Shown piece after piece: positions 45,866 through 57,074 of a stretch of DNA of 64,000 nucleotides. This DNA comes from Clarkia xantiana subsp. parviflora. Lineage: Eukaryota > Streptophyta > Magnoliopsida > Myrtales > Onagraceae. Within the stretch, counting starts at the first letter, position 1, and each line of letters starts with the position of its first letter. The position numbers were made by a program, and so were the translations under genes. The notes under the pieces were generated by a model that worked only from the letters and a program-made list of their open reading frames with translations, was not told the DNA's origin and did no database searches. The stretch covers positions 34,401,452 to 34,465,451 of the forward strand of contig JAPTYO010000002.1 in NCBI GenBank assembly GCA_036873135.1. The letters run 5' to 3'.

Positions 45866-46560
45866 ACAGCCGCCCTTTAATTGGCTACCGATAAAAATAA
45901 AGAGAGTGCTCATGCATATTTTGTGAGAGCAGTGAATAAAAGGGTCACAGTTGTCCCTAAATCAACTACAGATAAAAAGGGTCACAGTCGTCCCTAAAAT
46001 AACTACAAAGAAAGGGCCACAGCCACCCTTCAAATGGCTACAGATAAAGAGTGATCCTGCAACATTAAAAACGGGAAATAAGTGAAAGGGCCAAAGCCAC
46101 CCTCCAAATGGTTACAAATAAAAGAGTGACCCTGCGAACCCTGTGAGGGAGGGAGAATAAAAAGGGCCACAGCCACCCTTAAAATGGCTACACAAGAAGA
46201 GTCATCCCGCGAACCCGGTGAGGGCGGGAAAATAAAAGAAAGGGTCACAGTCGTCCCTCTAAACGGATAAAATCAAAAGAGCGCTCCCGGAACATTGATA
46301 GCGGGTATTGAGTGAAAAGGCCACAACCACCCTCAAAATGGTTACATACAAAAAGTGTTTCCCGGATCAGAGACGAGGAATGAAGGGCGACAGCCACCCT
46401 CCAAATGGCTACAATCAAAAGAGCTCCCGCAACATTGAAGACGATGAGAAAAGGGTCACAACCACCCTCCAAACGGCTAAAAATACTCCCGCATCGAGGT
46501 GGAAAATAAAGTACGGGTCACAGCCACCGTTTAACCGGCTATCAAATAAAGAGTGCTTCC
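45866..46560. repeat. tandem repeat array 1 of element G
   Basis: About ten or more copies of a variable 60-70-bp unit built on GGGTCACAGCCACCCTTAAAA, TGGCTACA and AAAGAGTG-type words, some including CCCGCGAACCCTGTGAGGG. Confidence 0.8.
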
Positions 46561-46844
46561 GCTAGGTTGAAAACCCGAAAGGGCGGCCTAGGCAAAATCA
46601 GGAATGAGAGGCATGGTTGCAAGTTCAGAAATTGCAATCATGGCAAAAGGAGAGAAAATAAAAAAAACCGAGGTGTACGGTCGAAAATCTCTCAATCGAC
46701 CGTGGCAAAAGGAGAGAATAAGAGAGAAATTCTCTTAAAAAAAAAGAGAAAAAAAGATCCCGCTAGGTTGTCGCACCATGCACAATTTAGGAAAAATTAG
46801 GGACAAACACTCATGCGCAAGCGTATTTTCTACGACACAGCGTC

Positions 46845-47200
46845 TTCCAAAGTCAACTTCACGGCAAGCGGGACGGTTACAGTCTGTTCTCGCGAGTCAC
46901 CATTCAAGGACGAGTAGGACTGTTACAGTCTGTGCCTACGAGTCAACTTCACGGCAAGCGAGACGGTTAAAGTCTGCTCTCGCAGGTCGCATTCCAAGGA
47001 TGAGTAGTCTGTTCCTACGAGTCAACTTACAGGCAAGCGTCTGCTCTAGCGAGTCACCATTCAAGGACGAGTAGGACTGTTACAGTCTGTTCCTACGAGT
47101 CAAATTCATGGCAAACGGGACGGTTACAGTCTGTTCTCGCAAGTCACCACTCAAATGATGAGTAGGACTGTTACAGTCTGTTCCTACAAGTCACAACCGA
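46845..47200. repeat. tandem repeat array 2 of element G (~90 bp)
   Basis: Units of about 90 bp (for example starts at 46871 and 46961) containing GACGGTTACAGTCTG, CTCGCGAGTCACCATTCAAG and GACGAGTAGGACTG. Later copies carry deletions. Confidence 0.8.
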
Positions 47201-47274
47201 CAATCAGGATCTGAAGTTTTCCAGCTTCCTGAGAGTCAACCCCGACGAACGAAGCCTTAGTATTCAGCCTTCGC

Positions 47275-47705
47275 AAGTCACGCCACTAGAGGCACTTCTC
47301 CAACGGACGCCACTAGAGGCTCTTCTCCGATACACGCCACTAGAGGCTTTTCCTTATCGCTCGCCACTGGAGGCATCGTCGATTAAGGGTTTACTTTATT
47401 GCACGCCACTAGAGGCTTTTTCTTGTCGCTCGCCACCGGAGGCATCATCGATCAAGATTTTACTTTACTGCACGCCACTGGAGGCTTTACTTTTCCGCAC
47501 GCCACTGGAGGCTTTACTTTCTGCACCGCCAACGAAGGCACCGCCAACAGGGGCACTGCCAACCGAGGCTTTACTTTTCCGCACTACCAATGGAGGCATT
47601 GCCAACAGGGGCACCGCCGACGGAGGTTCTACTTTCTACACCGCCAACAGGGGCACGCTAATGGAGGCATCGCCAACAGGGGCACCGCCGACAAAGGCTC
47701 TACTT
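47275..47705. repeat. tandem repeat array 3 of element G
   Basis: Short units of about 25-45 bp built on CGCCACTAGAGGCTTTACTT and CCGCCAACAGGGGCAC. The ORF across them is repeat-derived. Confidence 0.8.
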
Positions 47706-47837
47706 TTTTGCACTTTCCGAAATAAGCCAGGAGTTTCCTTGAAGATTCATAGACTCGAAAGAAGATATACTTCCCAACCAAAATTAGTGTTTACTCGTCT
47801 TTGGACAAATCCCCTCGAACTTGTTCTATGGGAATTC

Positions 47838-47855
47838 GCCCAAAGAGGGGCAAGC
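47838..47855 (+). other. polypurine tract of element G
   Basis: CAAAGAGGGGCAAGC lies directly before the 3' LTR at 47856. Confidence 0.75.
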
Positions 47856-48735
47856 TGTAAACACCTAATTTTGGTCCGCGCGTAGCACGTTCAAAATGTC
47901 ATATGTGACGCGTCAAAAAAAGGAAGCATTTAAATATGGAAGGTTGCGAAGTTTCTAAAGATAGGACTGGCTTAAAATAGGATAGTGTATATGCATTATT
48001 TATTGTAAAATATTTAGAAAATATATTATGTGTATTTATGGTGAAATACATAAATATATATGTATATTTTCGGAATATTAAATGCATATATTTTTCAGAT
48101 TTTGCTTTCCTAATTTTTAGGGCCTAGTTTAGCTATAAATAGGATCCTTTGTTACATGTAAAAGACACAAACATCAATAATATTACTATGAGATTTCGAA
48201 ATTCGTGTAAATTTTTCCTGTAGTGTAAAGTTTTTTTTTTTTTTTTTCACAATGGTGGCTGCCCTGACTACCAGAAACCGCCGCCCGACGTCGCCGGCGA
48301 CCGGCCCGTCGCCTGGCCCTCCTCTCACCAGCTCCCCCACCGGCCACCACTCCAATCAGCCCCAAAACCGGCGACCGCCCCGCGCTCCGTCCTCTCGCTT
48401 CGTTCCCACCGGTGAACCCCTACGCCGCCCGTCACCGCCAGAAGCTCGCCGCCATCCCTGCTGCTCGCCTGCCCGCCAGACCATAGCCCGTCCGCCGGAT
48501 GTCGTCGTCTCGCCAGCTTCACCACCGCTCCTTCTCTGTCTCCTCTCTTTCTCTCTCATCTCCCTCTCCCTCTCATCTGTGATCCCGTCCGCCACACTTG
48601 GCCATCTCCAGTCGCCGGAGTCACCACCAGGTTCCTCCTGCCGTGCCAATCAGAAGGTCGCCGGGTTTCGTCGCGCCGCCGCCGGTTTCTTGCTCAGCCA
48701 TCCCCCTCCGGTCTTCTACAGGTGAGTCTGTTAAG

Positions 48736-48798
<63 letters not shown>

Positions 48799-49347
48799 TG
48801 TTATTATATTATTATTATTATATTATATTTAATTAGATGTTCAAATGTAATTAGATAAATTTGATTAGGTAGAATGTTTAATTATTCAAGTTGTATGTAT
48901 GATTGAATATGTATTAAGTTGTGTATGTATTTAAACATGTTAGATAATTTTGGGCTTTAAATTTTGTCTTAATTAGGACTTATAGATTATAATTAATTTT
49001 TAGATTTGAGATTATATTTTATAATATCTTTTGCATATGATGAAATTTGATTAGTTTTGACATTGTTAGATTAATTTGGTGTAATGTATGTATAAGCAAT
49101 AAAATTGGCAAATTTGTGAATTGAGTACCAAAAGGGCGTGATTAATTCCATGAGTTTTAATTCGTAACAGAACCCCCGAACTCATATTTCTGATCGTATA
49201 CTGATTTAATACCTAGGTGTTTAATTAGTTATTCGCTTAGGTAATTTAGGATACTAGTTAGCCTAATAATTAACTAGTGGCGACTCTTTTCAAAATTGCA
49301 CGTTTTCAAAACGTATTTCGCCGTAGGTCGGATTTTAGGGTCTGACA
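47856..49347 (+). repeat. 3' LTR of element G
   Basis: 1492 bp, closely matching 41383-42892. TATA box at 48133-48142, GC-rich island at about 48252-48720 ending at ACAG|GTGAGT, and a longer (TTA)n array at 48740-48797. It lacks one short piece present in the 5' LTR island (CACCACGTCGTTCG, around 42138). Confidence 0.94.
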
Positions 49348-49352
49348 ACAAT

Positions 49353-50063
49353 TTCTTTAAGTGTATGAGATTAAAAGAGTCATTATTTTTAACATTAAGA
49401 ACATTTGTTTAAAATACAAAATAAAGTAGTGTAAATGTAAAGAAAAATAGAAAATATAGAAGTAAAAATTATATCATCTTACTCTTTTATAAACTGATGA
49501 TGATTATGGCCATCACGGCCATGTAATGTACACAACCGTTTACATTTATCAAGATAATGTGATTTAACCAACTCAAAAGTTTATTTAAAAAAGGAAATCA
49601 TAAATTCAATCTATTAAACATTTATAGAGAAAGATGAACACATAATACTAACCACAATTTCAAGGTTAAAATTCATCAAAATGTTTCAACATTACCGGTC
49701 AAAAAAATACCGTTACATCAATCTACATTTGATGTTATATAACCAGTGTTATCAGAAACAAATCAGTCACTGAACTGGTGAAGTGTCTGGATCCCAGTTC
49801 GTCCAGTTCGAACCCGGTCAAACAAGAAATCCCATGGTATAATAGTAGCAGACTTATTTCTAGTTGTATTCCTAAATGGACTTCCACATAATAAAAGTCC
49901 AAGCCCGAAAATTACATTCTCATTCCCATGTATGGCAAATCGTGCGCCTCCCCCTGCAACTCAAACTCCCCTCTTGCACAAACTCACCTCATGCACTAAC
50001 TCCCCTCATGCAGCAGCCAAATTCCTCTTCTTCTGCTAACCTGCACCTTCCTCACCTTCACCA
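49353..50063. other. host-like spacer
   Basis: AT-rich DNA, then a CT- and CA-rich stretch from about 49930 leading into the receptor-kinase fragment. No element ends seen. An ORF at 49876-50202 crosses the fragment in the wrong frame and is not a gene. Confidence 0.55.
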
Positions 50064-50280
50064 CTGCCTTCTCCTCCATCAAGACCGATGCAGAAGCCCC
50101 AATCTTGTTCAAGAAGATAATCCTAGGAGACCCCCAGGGCGTTCTCTCAAACTGGAACCTTTACCGGGACCTCTGTACTTAGTACGGTTTCACCTGCTCT
50201 GACGAACGCCTCACCGAGCTCGACCTCGCCGAAATTTCTCTCTACGCCTCCATCTTGTCTCTCTACTATCTCGTTTGAGT
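50064..50280 (+). pseudogene. LRR receptor-like kinase N-terminal fragment (BRI1-like/BRL type)
   Basis: In the frame starting TCC at 50072 the translation reads SSIKTDAEAPILFKKIILGD, PQGVLSNWNLYRD, LCT, stop, YGFTCSDERLTELDLAEIS. This is the LRR N-terminal cap with the conserved C-x-W-x-G-x-x-C pair, the tryptophan codon being changed to TAG (about 50179). The wording is closest, from memory, to BRI1-like receptors (BRL2/VH1 group). Upstream codons FLTFTTAF could be the end of a signal peptide. Homology fades by about 50280, 35 bp before the solo LTR. No LRR repeats or kinase domain follow within the window. Confidence 0.75.
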
Positions 50281-50313
50281 TTTTTAGTTGCGGCATGAAC
50301 TAGGGTTTCTTAT

Positions 50314-51692
50314 TGTAAAAACCTAATTCGTTCCGCGCGTAGAACGTTCAAAATGTCAAATGTGTCGCCCTAAAAATGAAGTATTTAAATATGGAAGGTC
50401 GTGAAATTCTAAAGATAGGACTGACTTAAAATATGATAGTGTATATGAATATTTATTGTAAAATATTCAGAAAATATATTCCGTATATTTATGGTAAAAT
50501 ACATAATATATATATATATATATATATATGGAATATTAATATTGCATATTTTTTAGATTTTATTTTCCTAATTTGGAGTCCTAGTTTAGCTATAAATAAG
50601 GTGATTACGTGTATAAAAAAACACAACACACAACAGAAAATAACAAACAAAACAATAAAGTTTTTTCTATCTCAAAATTCGTGTAAATTTTTTTTTATTT
50701 CTTCTTTCTTTTCTCCTTGTTGTGTCTCCACCATGGTTGTACCAGTGAAACCCTGCCGCCCGCTACCGCCGCAGTGACAGGCTCCGCCGTTCGCTACTTC
50801 CGCACCGACCACGCTGACCACGCCCCATTGAGCCCCATCGCCTGGCTGCTATCTCGACCCTCCATCGATCCGCGCTAGAGTTCACTCTTTGCTGCCGTGG
50901 AGTCCACCCGCTGCTGCTGCCACGGAGCCCTTCCAGTACGCTCGCCCTCCCCGGTTCCTTCTGCCCTCCACTAGTGACGACGAACCACTGCCCCGCCCGC
51001 AACTCGCCGGATTCCCTTCGGTCTCCTATGCTCTGCTGGTCTGCCGGCTGTCCGCTGTAGGTTAACCAAACCTGCTTTTCTTTCTTTCTTTATTTTTTTT
51101 TTAAAATTATTTTATGCATTATTATTATTATGTTCATTCTATATATTATTATCTTTACTTTATATATATATATATATTATTATCATATTAGGTTAGTTTA
51201 ATTTGTTTAAATCTAATTAGCTTAGGCTAATTAAAACATAATTACTTAAGTTTTGTTTATATGAATATGTTAAGTTATGTTTTGATATAAATATGTTCTA
51301 TAGTGCTCTAAGGTTTCATATTAGTTAGAAATTATAATTATATTTTTCGTAGGATTGTATTTATAAGTCAATAAACTATTCTAGATGTTGAAAATTGCTT
51401 TAATTTTAACTGTTGTTTAATTAAATCTTGACATCGTTATATTAATCTGATGTAACATATATTAAAAATAAAATTGGTAAATTAAGTGAATTGAGTACCG
51501 AAAGGGCGTACTTAAAAATTATATTAATTTGTAATAGATCCCCCGAACTCGAATTTCTGACTGTAGACTGATTTTGTACCTAGGTGTTCAATTCATTATT
51601 CTTTAGGTAATTTAGGATTCTAGTTAGTCTTAATTAACTTGTGGAAACTCTTTGAAAATGTATATCTTTGTATGTTAGATTTAGGTCTAACA
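50314..51692 (+). repeat. solo LTR related to element G
   Basis: Starts TGTAAAAACCTAATTCG and ends ...AGGTCTAACA, about 1379 bp. It shares with the G LTRs the CCGCGCGTAGAACGTTC block, a TATA box (50590-50599), a GC-rich island after it (about 50730-51060, here with CACCATGG at 50731) and the AGTACCGAAAGGGCGT block. It is clearly more diverged. Flanking pentamers are CTTAT and CTTTC, an imperfect duplication. Confidence 0.85.
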
Positions 51693-51699
51693 CTTTCTT

Positions 51700-52571
51700 A
51701 AGTGAGATTTAATGAACCGGTGACCCGGCGTACCGCCCAGAATCAGTCGGTTTGTATCGAACCGGTGACCCGGCGTGTTTCGACCAAGTTACTGCGGGTT
51801 GTCCGCTGGATAACTCGTCGAAGTCTTCGAATTGGGTGCGAGCCAAGTCCGTTCTCTAAAGTCGTGTATGGGCCTTAGCTTCGTCTTCTGATCAGCGGTA
51901 AGTCCTTCGGGCTCTCTAATAGACCGTCCTTCTGCACCTGCGAGAGGAGCATTACCAAGCAACACCCGTGGAGAGGGGGGGGGGGGGTGCTTGGTGTGCT
52001 CGCTCCGACGATCAACATCAGATGGTTTCTAGAGAGAGAGAGAGAGTTTTTAGAGAGAGGTCAGAGCTTTTCTTGATTCTCACCCCCGAAAGTGACTTGA
52101 AAATGTTTACCCCCAAGGTGGCTATTTATAGGCAACCTTGGACCGTAAACCGGTTTTGACCCGGTTCAATGTGGAAATGTGAACCGGGATGTAGGGGAGA
52201 GCTTTGGGAAAAGGACTCTGACGCTCGTCTTAGGCGGCTGTCACGAGCGGGACGCACGTGCCTTTGAAACGTAGGTCTTGGACACATAGGAGTTAGTTAA
52301 AAATCGGGTCTCCTATACATTCGGGACGAAATGGGGGGTGTGCGCAACACCCCCCGGGTGTTAAGCTTACCCGGAATTCCGGATAAGCCTAGTTTACCCG
52401 GAAAATCCGGGTAAGCTAGGCTTACCCGGAATTTTCCGGGTAAGCCCCCCGGGGGTGCCGGGCAAGTTCGCGACTTGCCCGGTTTCCCCCGGTTAGCTCG
52501 AAATTGGGTTTTTCGCGCGTGTATGAGGTCCGAATAATTAAACCGAGCCCGAATCATGCGTATATCCATCA
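51700..52571 (-). repeat. 3' LTR of Tat element H
   Basis: Ends ...GCGTATATCCATCA at 52571, like the LTR of element I (…GCGTATATCCATCA, 59595). It contains a G run (about 51975-51988), a GA microsatellite (52031-52047) and an inverted-repeat cluster (52333-52483). The left end is uncertain between about 51693 and 51776 (a TGTTTCGACC start is possible). Confidence 0.75.
52333..52483. repeat. cluster of short inverted repeats in the LTR of element H
   Basis: At least four adjacent hairpins: GGGGGGTGT...ACACCCCCC, GCTTACCCGG...CCGGATAAGC, TTTACCCGGAAAATCCGGGT, GCTTACCCGG...CCGGGTAAGC, and GCCGGGCAAGT...ACTTGCCCGG. An equivalent cluster of unrelated sequence sits at the same place in the LTR of element I (59303-59425). 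Confidence 0.85.
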
Positions 52572-52586
52572 CTTGCCCCCGAGTTA
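52572..52586 (-). other. polypurine tract of Tat element H
   Basis: Minus-strand ACTCGGGGGCAAGT directly next to the 3' LTR, matching the tract of element I. Confidence 0.85.
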
Positions 52587-54445
52587 AATAATGGTCTGAC
52601 CTTTGTTTAACTCTATTCTAAGATAGGGTATACGCGTGATTCGGATCGTCTGCTCACCTTGAGTTTTGACCTACCAATGGTGGATACGCGCGGTTCAGAC
52701 GAGTCCCTTGCCTTAGTTTTTTGAGATGGTCGTGCTTGATAACTGCGCAAAGGGTTAGTAGCACAACGGACTATGAGTAATATGATATATGTGATTGTTC
52801 GGAGAATTAAGACGCGAGCGCACATGAAATCTTTCGGGTTTGTAAGATGGTCAAATAAATATGGAACGTTTATGCCACGACTAATTATATGATAATGAAT
52901 CATGAAAGTTTTGATAAAACGTTTTTCATGCAATATGATGGTTTCCGGGAGCCCGTCGTCCGAGACGGCCGTCTTAACGGCGAGACGACGGTTTTATTGA
53001 ATGAAATAATGCCGGGTTTGGAAGATCACATGTAACGGACATGACACGAAAAATCTTAAAAATAATGTTTTCAAGTAGTTGAGACCATTTGAAATGACTT
53101 AGTTAAATATAGCTAAGTCATTTGATGGTGGAAATCCAAGTTATTAACAACTTTAAAAAATGGAAGGTGGATGTGAGTGTACCTCTTGGATGTATGGTGT
53201 TTGCTAGGTTGTGTAGTCCACCTCCTTTGTGATAGTTTATAAAACTATCAACATTTGAATAGGTTGTTGAGAGGGTTTTGGAGGGGCTAAGGTAGTGATT
53301 TAGGAATTCACTTTAGGGTGCTAGTGAGACCTCATTTCGGCCGGCCACCACCAGGACTACCACCGGCGAGGTCACGGCGGTCCAGCAGCGGCGAGGCGGC
53401 GGCAGCGGCGGCGGGAGCGGCGGCGCAAGGCGGGCGGCGGCTGCACTATTCCCGGGTCGATTTCGGGCTCAATTCGACCCGTTTTCGAGTCCTTCTTGTC
53501 GGGTATTGATTGGTAATGTCCTCCCCTTCCTTTTCTTGATGTTAATTGGACCTTTAGGGCTGCACATTTCGAATTTCAATAAGGTGCATGGTAGGTGTTC
53601 GATGAAATGCCTAAGTGAAATTTTGGCTTGATTTTTAAAAATTAGTTTTTGGCCAAACTCTAAATGTAGATAGATAGAGTTATGGTTAGTGAACTCCCTT
53701 TGTGAAGAGGCCCTTAGGTTTCGGACAACCGAGGGGAAATCGTGGGGGTTCGAAATCGGACATAGTCGAGCAAAAGTTCGACCCTTTGTATTTTGATGTG
53801 GGTGACTTGATATGATGCCCCCAAGTGTAGTAATGACTCCTTGATTATTTGTGGGTGGATAGTCATGCCCCCGGAGTTTAGGTGATTGCTTGGTAGTTCG
53901 TGTTTATTGGTGGCTTAGTTGACCCGAGTGCTCTTTGAATTGTTCGGGTAGGGGTAAGTCTCCCCTTGACATGTAATGGGCTCGCTTAAGTGTATTTGAG
54001 CTGCTTGTATGTGCCCCCGGATCCTTGAGCCGTTTTGGGGATAAAATTTGATCGAAATGTGGTCGGATGGCAATTTGGTAATTATGACCAACTTTGCATG
54101 TCTTGGATTTCTTTAGCTCTTGAACTTGTCGCTTTGCGGAATGCTTGAATACCTGTGTCACATTGCACAAATATATGGAAATTTGATTAGTAGGTGGCCT
54201 AGGCCTTTGGTAAGCGTAGGGATTTTTGACTCCCGAGCGGGAGGGTCCCTAGCTGTTTGCTCGCGGACAGTTGGTCCGTTGGGTTGGATGCCCTCGCAAA
54301 GGGCTTGGTGAATGGTGTTGATACGTGACCCTGGTTTTTGATTGAGTTGTGTATGGTTTTTGTAGGGCTTGGTTGACGGGCTTGCAAGCGCGTGTCTTTG
54401 ATACTTAGGAATTTTCTCAGAAACTGTCACCCCCGAACTGCTGAA
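52587..54445. other. 3' region of element H; possible leader and promoter of the antisense gene
   Basis: No coding motif on the minus strand. On the plus strand a GTTTATAAAACT box at about 53239 is followed by a GC-rich stretch (53336-53450, with repeated GGCGGC) and a possible donor TTGATTG|GTAATG near 53512. This could be an untranslated first exon and intron of the antisense gene, but it is only suggested by composition. Confidence 0.4.
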
Positions 54446-56899
54446 ATGAGTGAGTCTCCCGATCCCCTTCTTTGCACATATTACTTTTCTTATGATGGTT
54501 TGGAGATAAGCGAGGACACCCCCCTTTTACTCCGACTCGATTTTCCCGGGACAGGTGCTAGCCATGAAGCCATTGCGATGACTCAGACCTATCCTCCCAA
54601 TCGTATTACGACTGAGGAGTTTGTGGAGAGCGTAGATAAGTCGGGGGTCTGTCCTCTTTCTGAAGCATTCTTCCCGTTTGACGTATGCAAAGATGTCGAA
54701 GTCGGCTCAGTTACCGTCCCTCCTGTGGACCTAGATGTAGTTTACACGGGACAGATAGAGGAGGGCTTGCGTTTTCCTTACTGCAAGGATCTTGTCCGCT
54801 TATGTCGTCATTTCCGCATTTCGCCCCTTAATCTCTCCCCTGCTGCTTTTCACGCGTGGACCTGTTTTCGTATTCAGTGCCACAAGCACTCATGGGCTTA
54901 CTCCTTGATTCTCTTCCGGACCTTCTACCGCCTGGAGCGACGAGACAAATCGGGGTTGTCCACCTTTTGCAGTCGGTGGCCTTGCCTTTCCTCATTTGAC
55001 CTTGGGGGCGCCAAGTGGAAGCCGAGCGGGCGGTTCGCCACCCCTTACCCTCGCTCCCAGGAATGGCAAAATTACTATTTCTTTGTGAGCGACGTCGGGA
55101 CTAAGTGGGAGACGTGTCATGTCCTGGAGCGTGACCCTGTTCCCTCCTTATCCGAGTATACCCCTCAGGATGAGAAGGCCTTTCGCGAGATCTTTCGCGA
55201 CAATCAGGCGGGGGTTATAGTCCCTTTGACTCAGGGTTCTGAAGAGGAGTTGCTTGCCGCAGGCATCATCGTATCTTCTTCCCAGGGTGTCTTGGTATGC
55301 TTTCGAATTTTTATAACCTTGTCTTATGTTATCCTGTAGGTTGGTTTCTTAACAAGCAGCCGGCCTTGCAGACTGATGCTGCGCGAGGGCTCCCTGTTGC
55401 TGCTCCGGCCCTTGCTGACGGGTCTCGTCATGATCGAGGAAAAGGACCTATGGGTAAAGTACTTCTCCCTTTTTATCGTTTTCGGCTGTATTCTGTTTGT
55501 AGTTCCAATGTTTTCTTTTTCCTGTTTGTAGGTCGTGCGTCTGCTGAGAGGGAGCGGGCGGAACCCGTTGCTGACTCTTCTCGGCGCCCCTCCACTAAGA
55601 GGATCGATGTTGCGGCGCGTGCCTCGGGTGATCCCAAGCGCTCGAGAGTTGAGGGAACGTCTGTCTTGCCTTCTCGTGATAAGAGGAAGCAAGTTGCCGA
55701 GCGCGTCCCTCCTGCCCCCGGGCCGAGGCATGGGACGGCGGACGAGGTCCCTCCAGGTTCACGTATGTCTTCACGTGACAAGAGGAAGCATGTTGATGAG
55801 CGCGTCCCTCCTGTCCCCGAGCCGATGCATGTGACAGCAGAGGAGGTTCTCCCTGTATCAGGTGTGCGAAATCTCTTTTTATGTACTTAGCATATTTTGC
55901 TTGTATGGTTGCTTATGTTTGTGCTTTGCAGATATCCCTCCACTTCCTTCGCTTCGCAGAAGTGATCTTGTTCGTCGCTTTGAACGCGACGTCACAGATG
56001 GTGTGTGGGTGCCCTATTCGGGTACGCGCCTTCGTTTTCCCAAAGATGCGTCCTTGAGCATTCCTGAAGTTGGCGTTCGGGTGGTGCAGAGGTCTGTTCC
56101 CCCTGCAGACCGGAAGGAGTGCCCCCCGAATTCTGCTAGTGCGCGCGCTTTTGTGGAGGAGAACGTCGGGGTCTTCGCTCCGGTGAATGTTTATTCTTCT
56201 TAGAATTGATTCGTTCATTGTTGCACTTGTTTTGATAGTTATACTCTTTTTGATGCAGGTTAATGCTGATATTGCCAACTTATCATCTTTTGTCATCGAG
56301 CTTTCTGATGAGAAAGATCAGCTTCTGGAGAGCCATGAGGAGCTAGTTAAAGAGCAGGTCTCTTTGACTGAGGATGCGAAAGGCCATGCTGGGGAGCTTC
56401 TCATACTATCTGATGCGCTTGCCTCGAGTCAGGTTCGCGTTGCTGAGATCCGAGATCAGCTGTCTGTTGTGAAGGGTCGGATGGCCCTTCGGGAGGGGGT
56501 GCGGGCTGCCGAGTTGCAAAAGGCGAGGGAGGACGGCATTTCGGAAGGCAAGGCCGGCGCTTTTAAGCGGTATCCTCAGAGCGAGCCTTTCCTTTACGCC
56601 GTTCAGGCGAGTTATGAGTCTTTGAAGAAGGAGTTTCTTGATGACTTCGTTCCCCTGATGCATCGTCTTGCCCCCCAGTTTCCCTTTGAGAAATTGGATG
56701 CTGCTGGTGTGATTGGTTTGAGTGATTTGGGGGGGGGGGGGGGGGGGCTTCCTCTCTTCAGGTGGAGGACACCATTAGTGCAGATGGTGAGCCGATGTTT
56801 AGCTTTGAGCGGGATGCTGATATCTTTGGTGATACCCCTGCCTGTGATCCCTTTGCGACGGAGGACTGCGATGTTGATGTGCGCCATCTCCTTGACTAG
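54446..56899 (+). CDS. antisense gene of Tat element H (extra ORF, PF04195-like), spliced
   Basis: Plus-strand gene between the 3' LTR and pol of a minus-strand Tat element. Likely exons are 54446-55286, 55340-55453, 55532-55861, 55932-56182 and 56259-56899. Each junction has a GT donor and an AG acceptor, and phases agree (1, 1, 1, 0), giving about 725 codons. Exon 1 has a globular domain (GLRFPYCKDLVRLCRHFRIS, LSPAAFHAW, GAKWKPSG) like the plant 'putative gypsy type transposon' family (PF04195, from memory). Exon 3 has two copies of SRDKRKHVDERVPPVPEP-type repeats. Exon 5 is a coiled coil (VIELSDEKDQLLESHEELVK). A 19-G run at 56729-56747 shifts the frame before an acidic C-terminus ending DVRHLLD and TAG at 56897-56899. 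Extra antisense ORFs are known in Tat elements; their function is not established. Confidence 0.75.
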
Positions 56900-57074
56900 G
56901 TCGATACGGACCCTTTGTGTGTTTGTTTGTTCCTTTGCATGCGTAGTATTTTGGCGAAGGACTTGTTTAGGACTTGTCCGTCGTAGACCTGTTTGATCTT
57001 ATATATATATGCTTGTCATGAATGCATTAAATAGATGTGATAACTGAATACTTCCTTGTTATTTTAATCATAAC

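Larger units (their letters stand above)
41383..49347 (+). mobile_element. LTR retrotransposon G, large non-coding derivative (LARD-like)
   Basis: LTRs of about 1.5 kb at 41383-42892 and 47856-49347, both TGTAAACACCT...GTCTGACA, with a perfect target duplication ACAAT (41378-41382 and 49348-49352). A primer site follows the first LTR and a purine tract (CAAAGAGGGGCAAGC) precedes the second. The roughly 5-kb interior has no protease, RT, RNase H or integrase motif in any frame I can read, and consists largely of degenerate tandem repeats. It fits the class of large LTR-retrotransposon derivatives mobilised by a partner. The primer-site type suggests a Ty3/gypsy origin, which is an inference. 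Confidence 0.92.

Noticed and set aside
49876..50202. 108-codon ORF as a gene
   Set aside because: It reads the receptor-kinase fragment in the wrong frame. The correct frame shows the LRR N-terminal cap.
51673..51692. TGTTAGATTTAGG as the start of the LTR of element H
   Set aside because: These bases align better with the end of the solo LTR of the G family (…GGTCTGACA in G).
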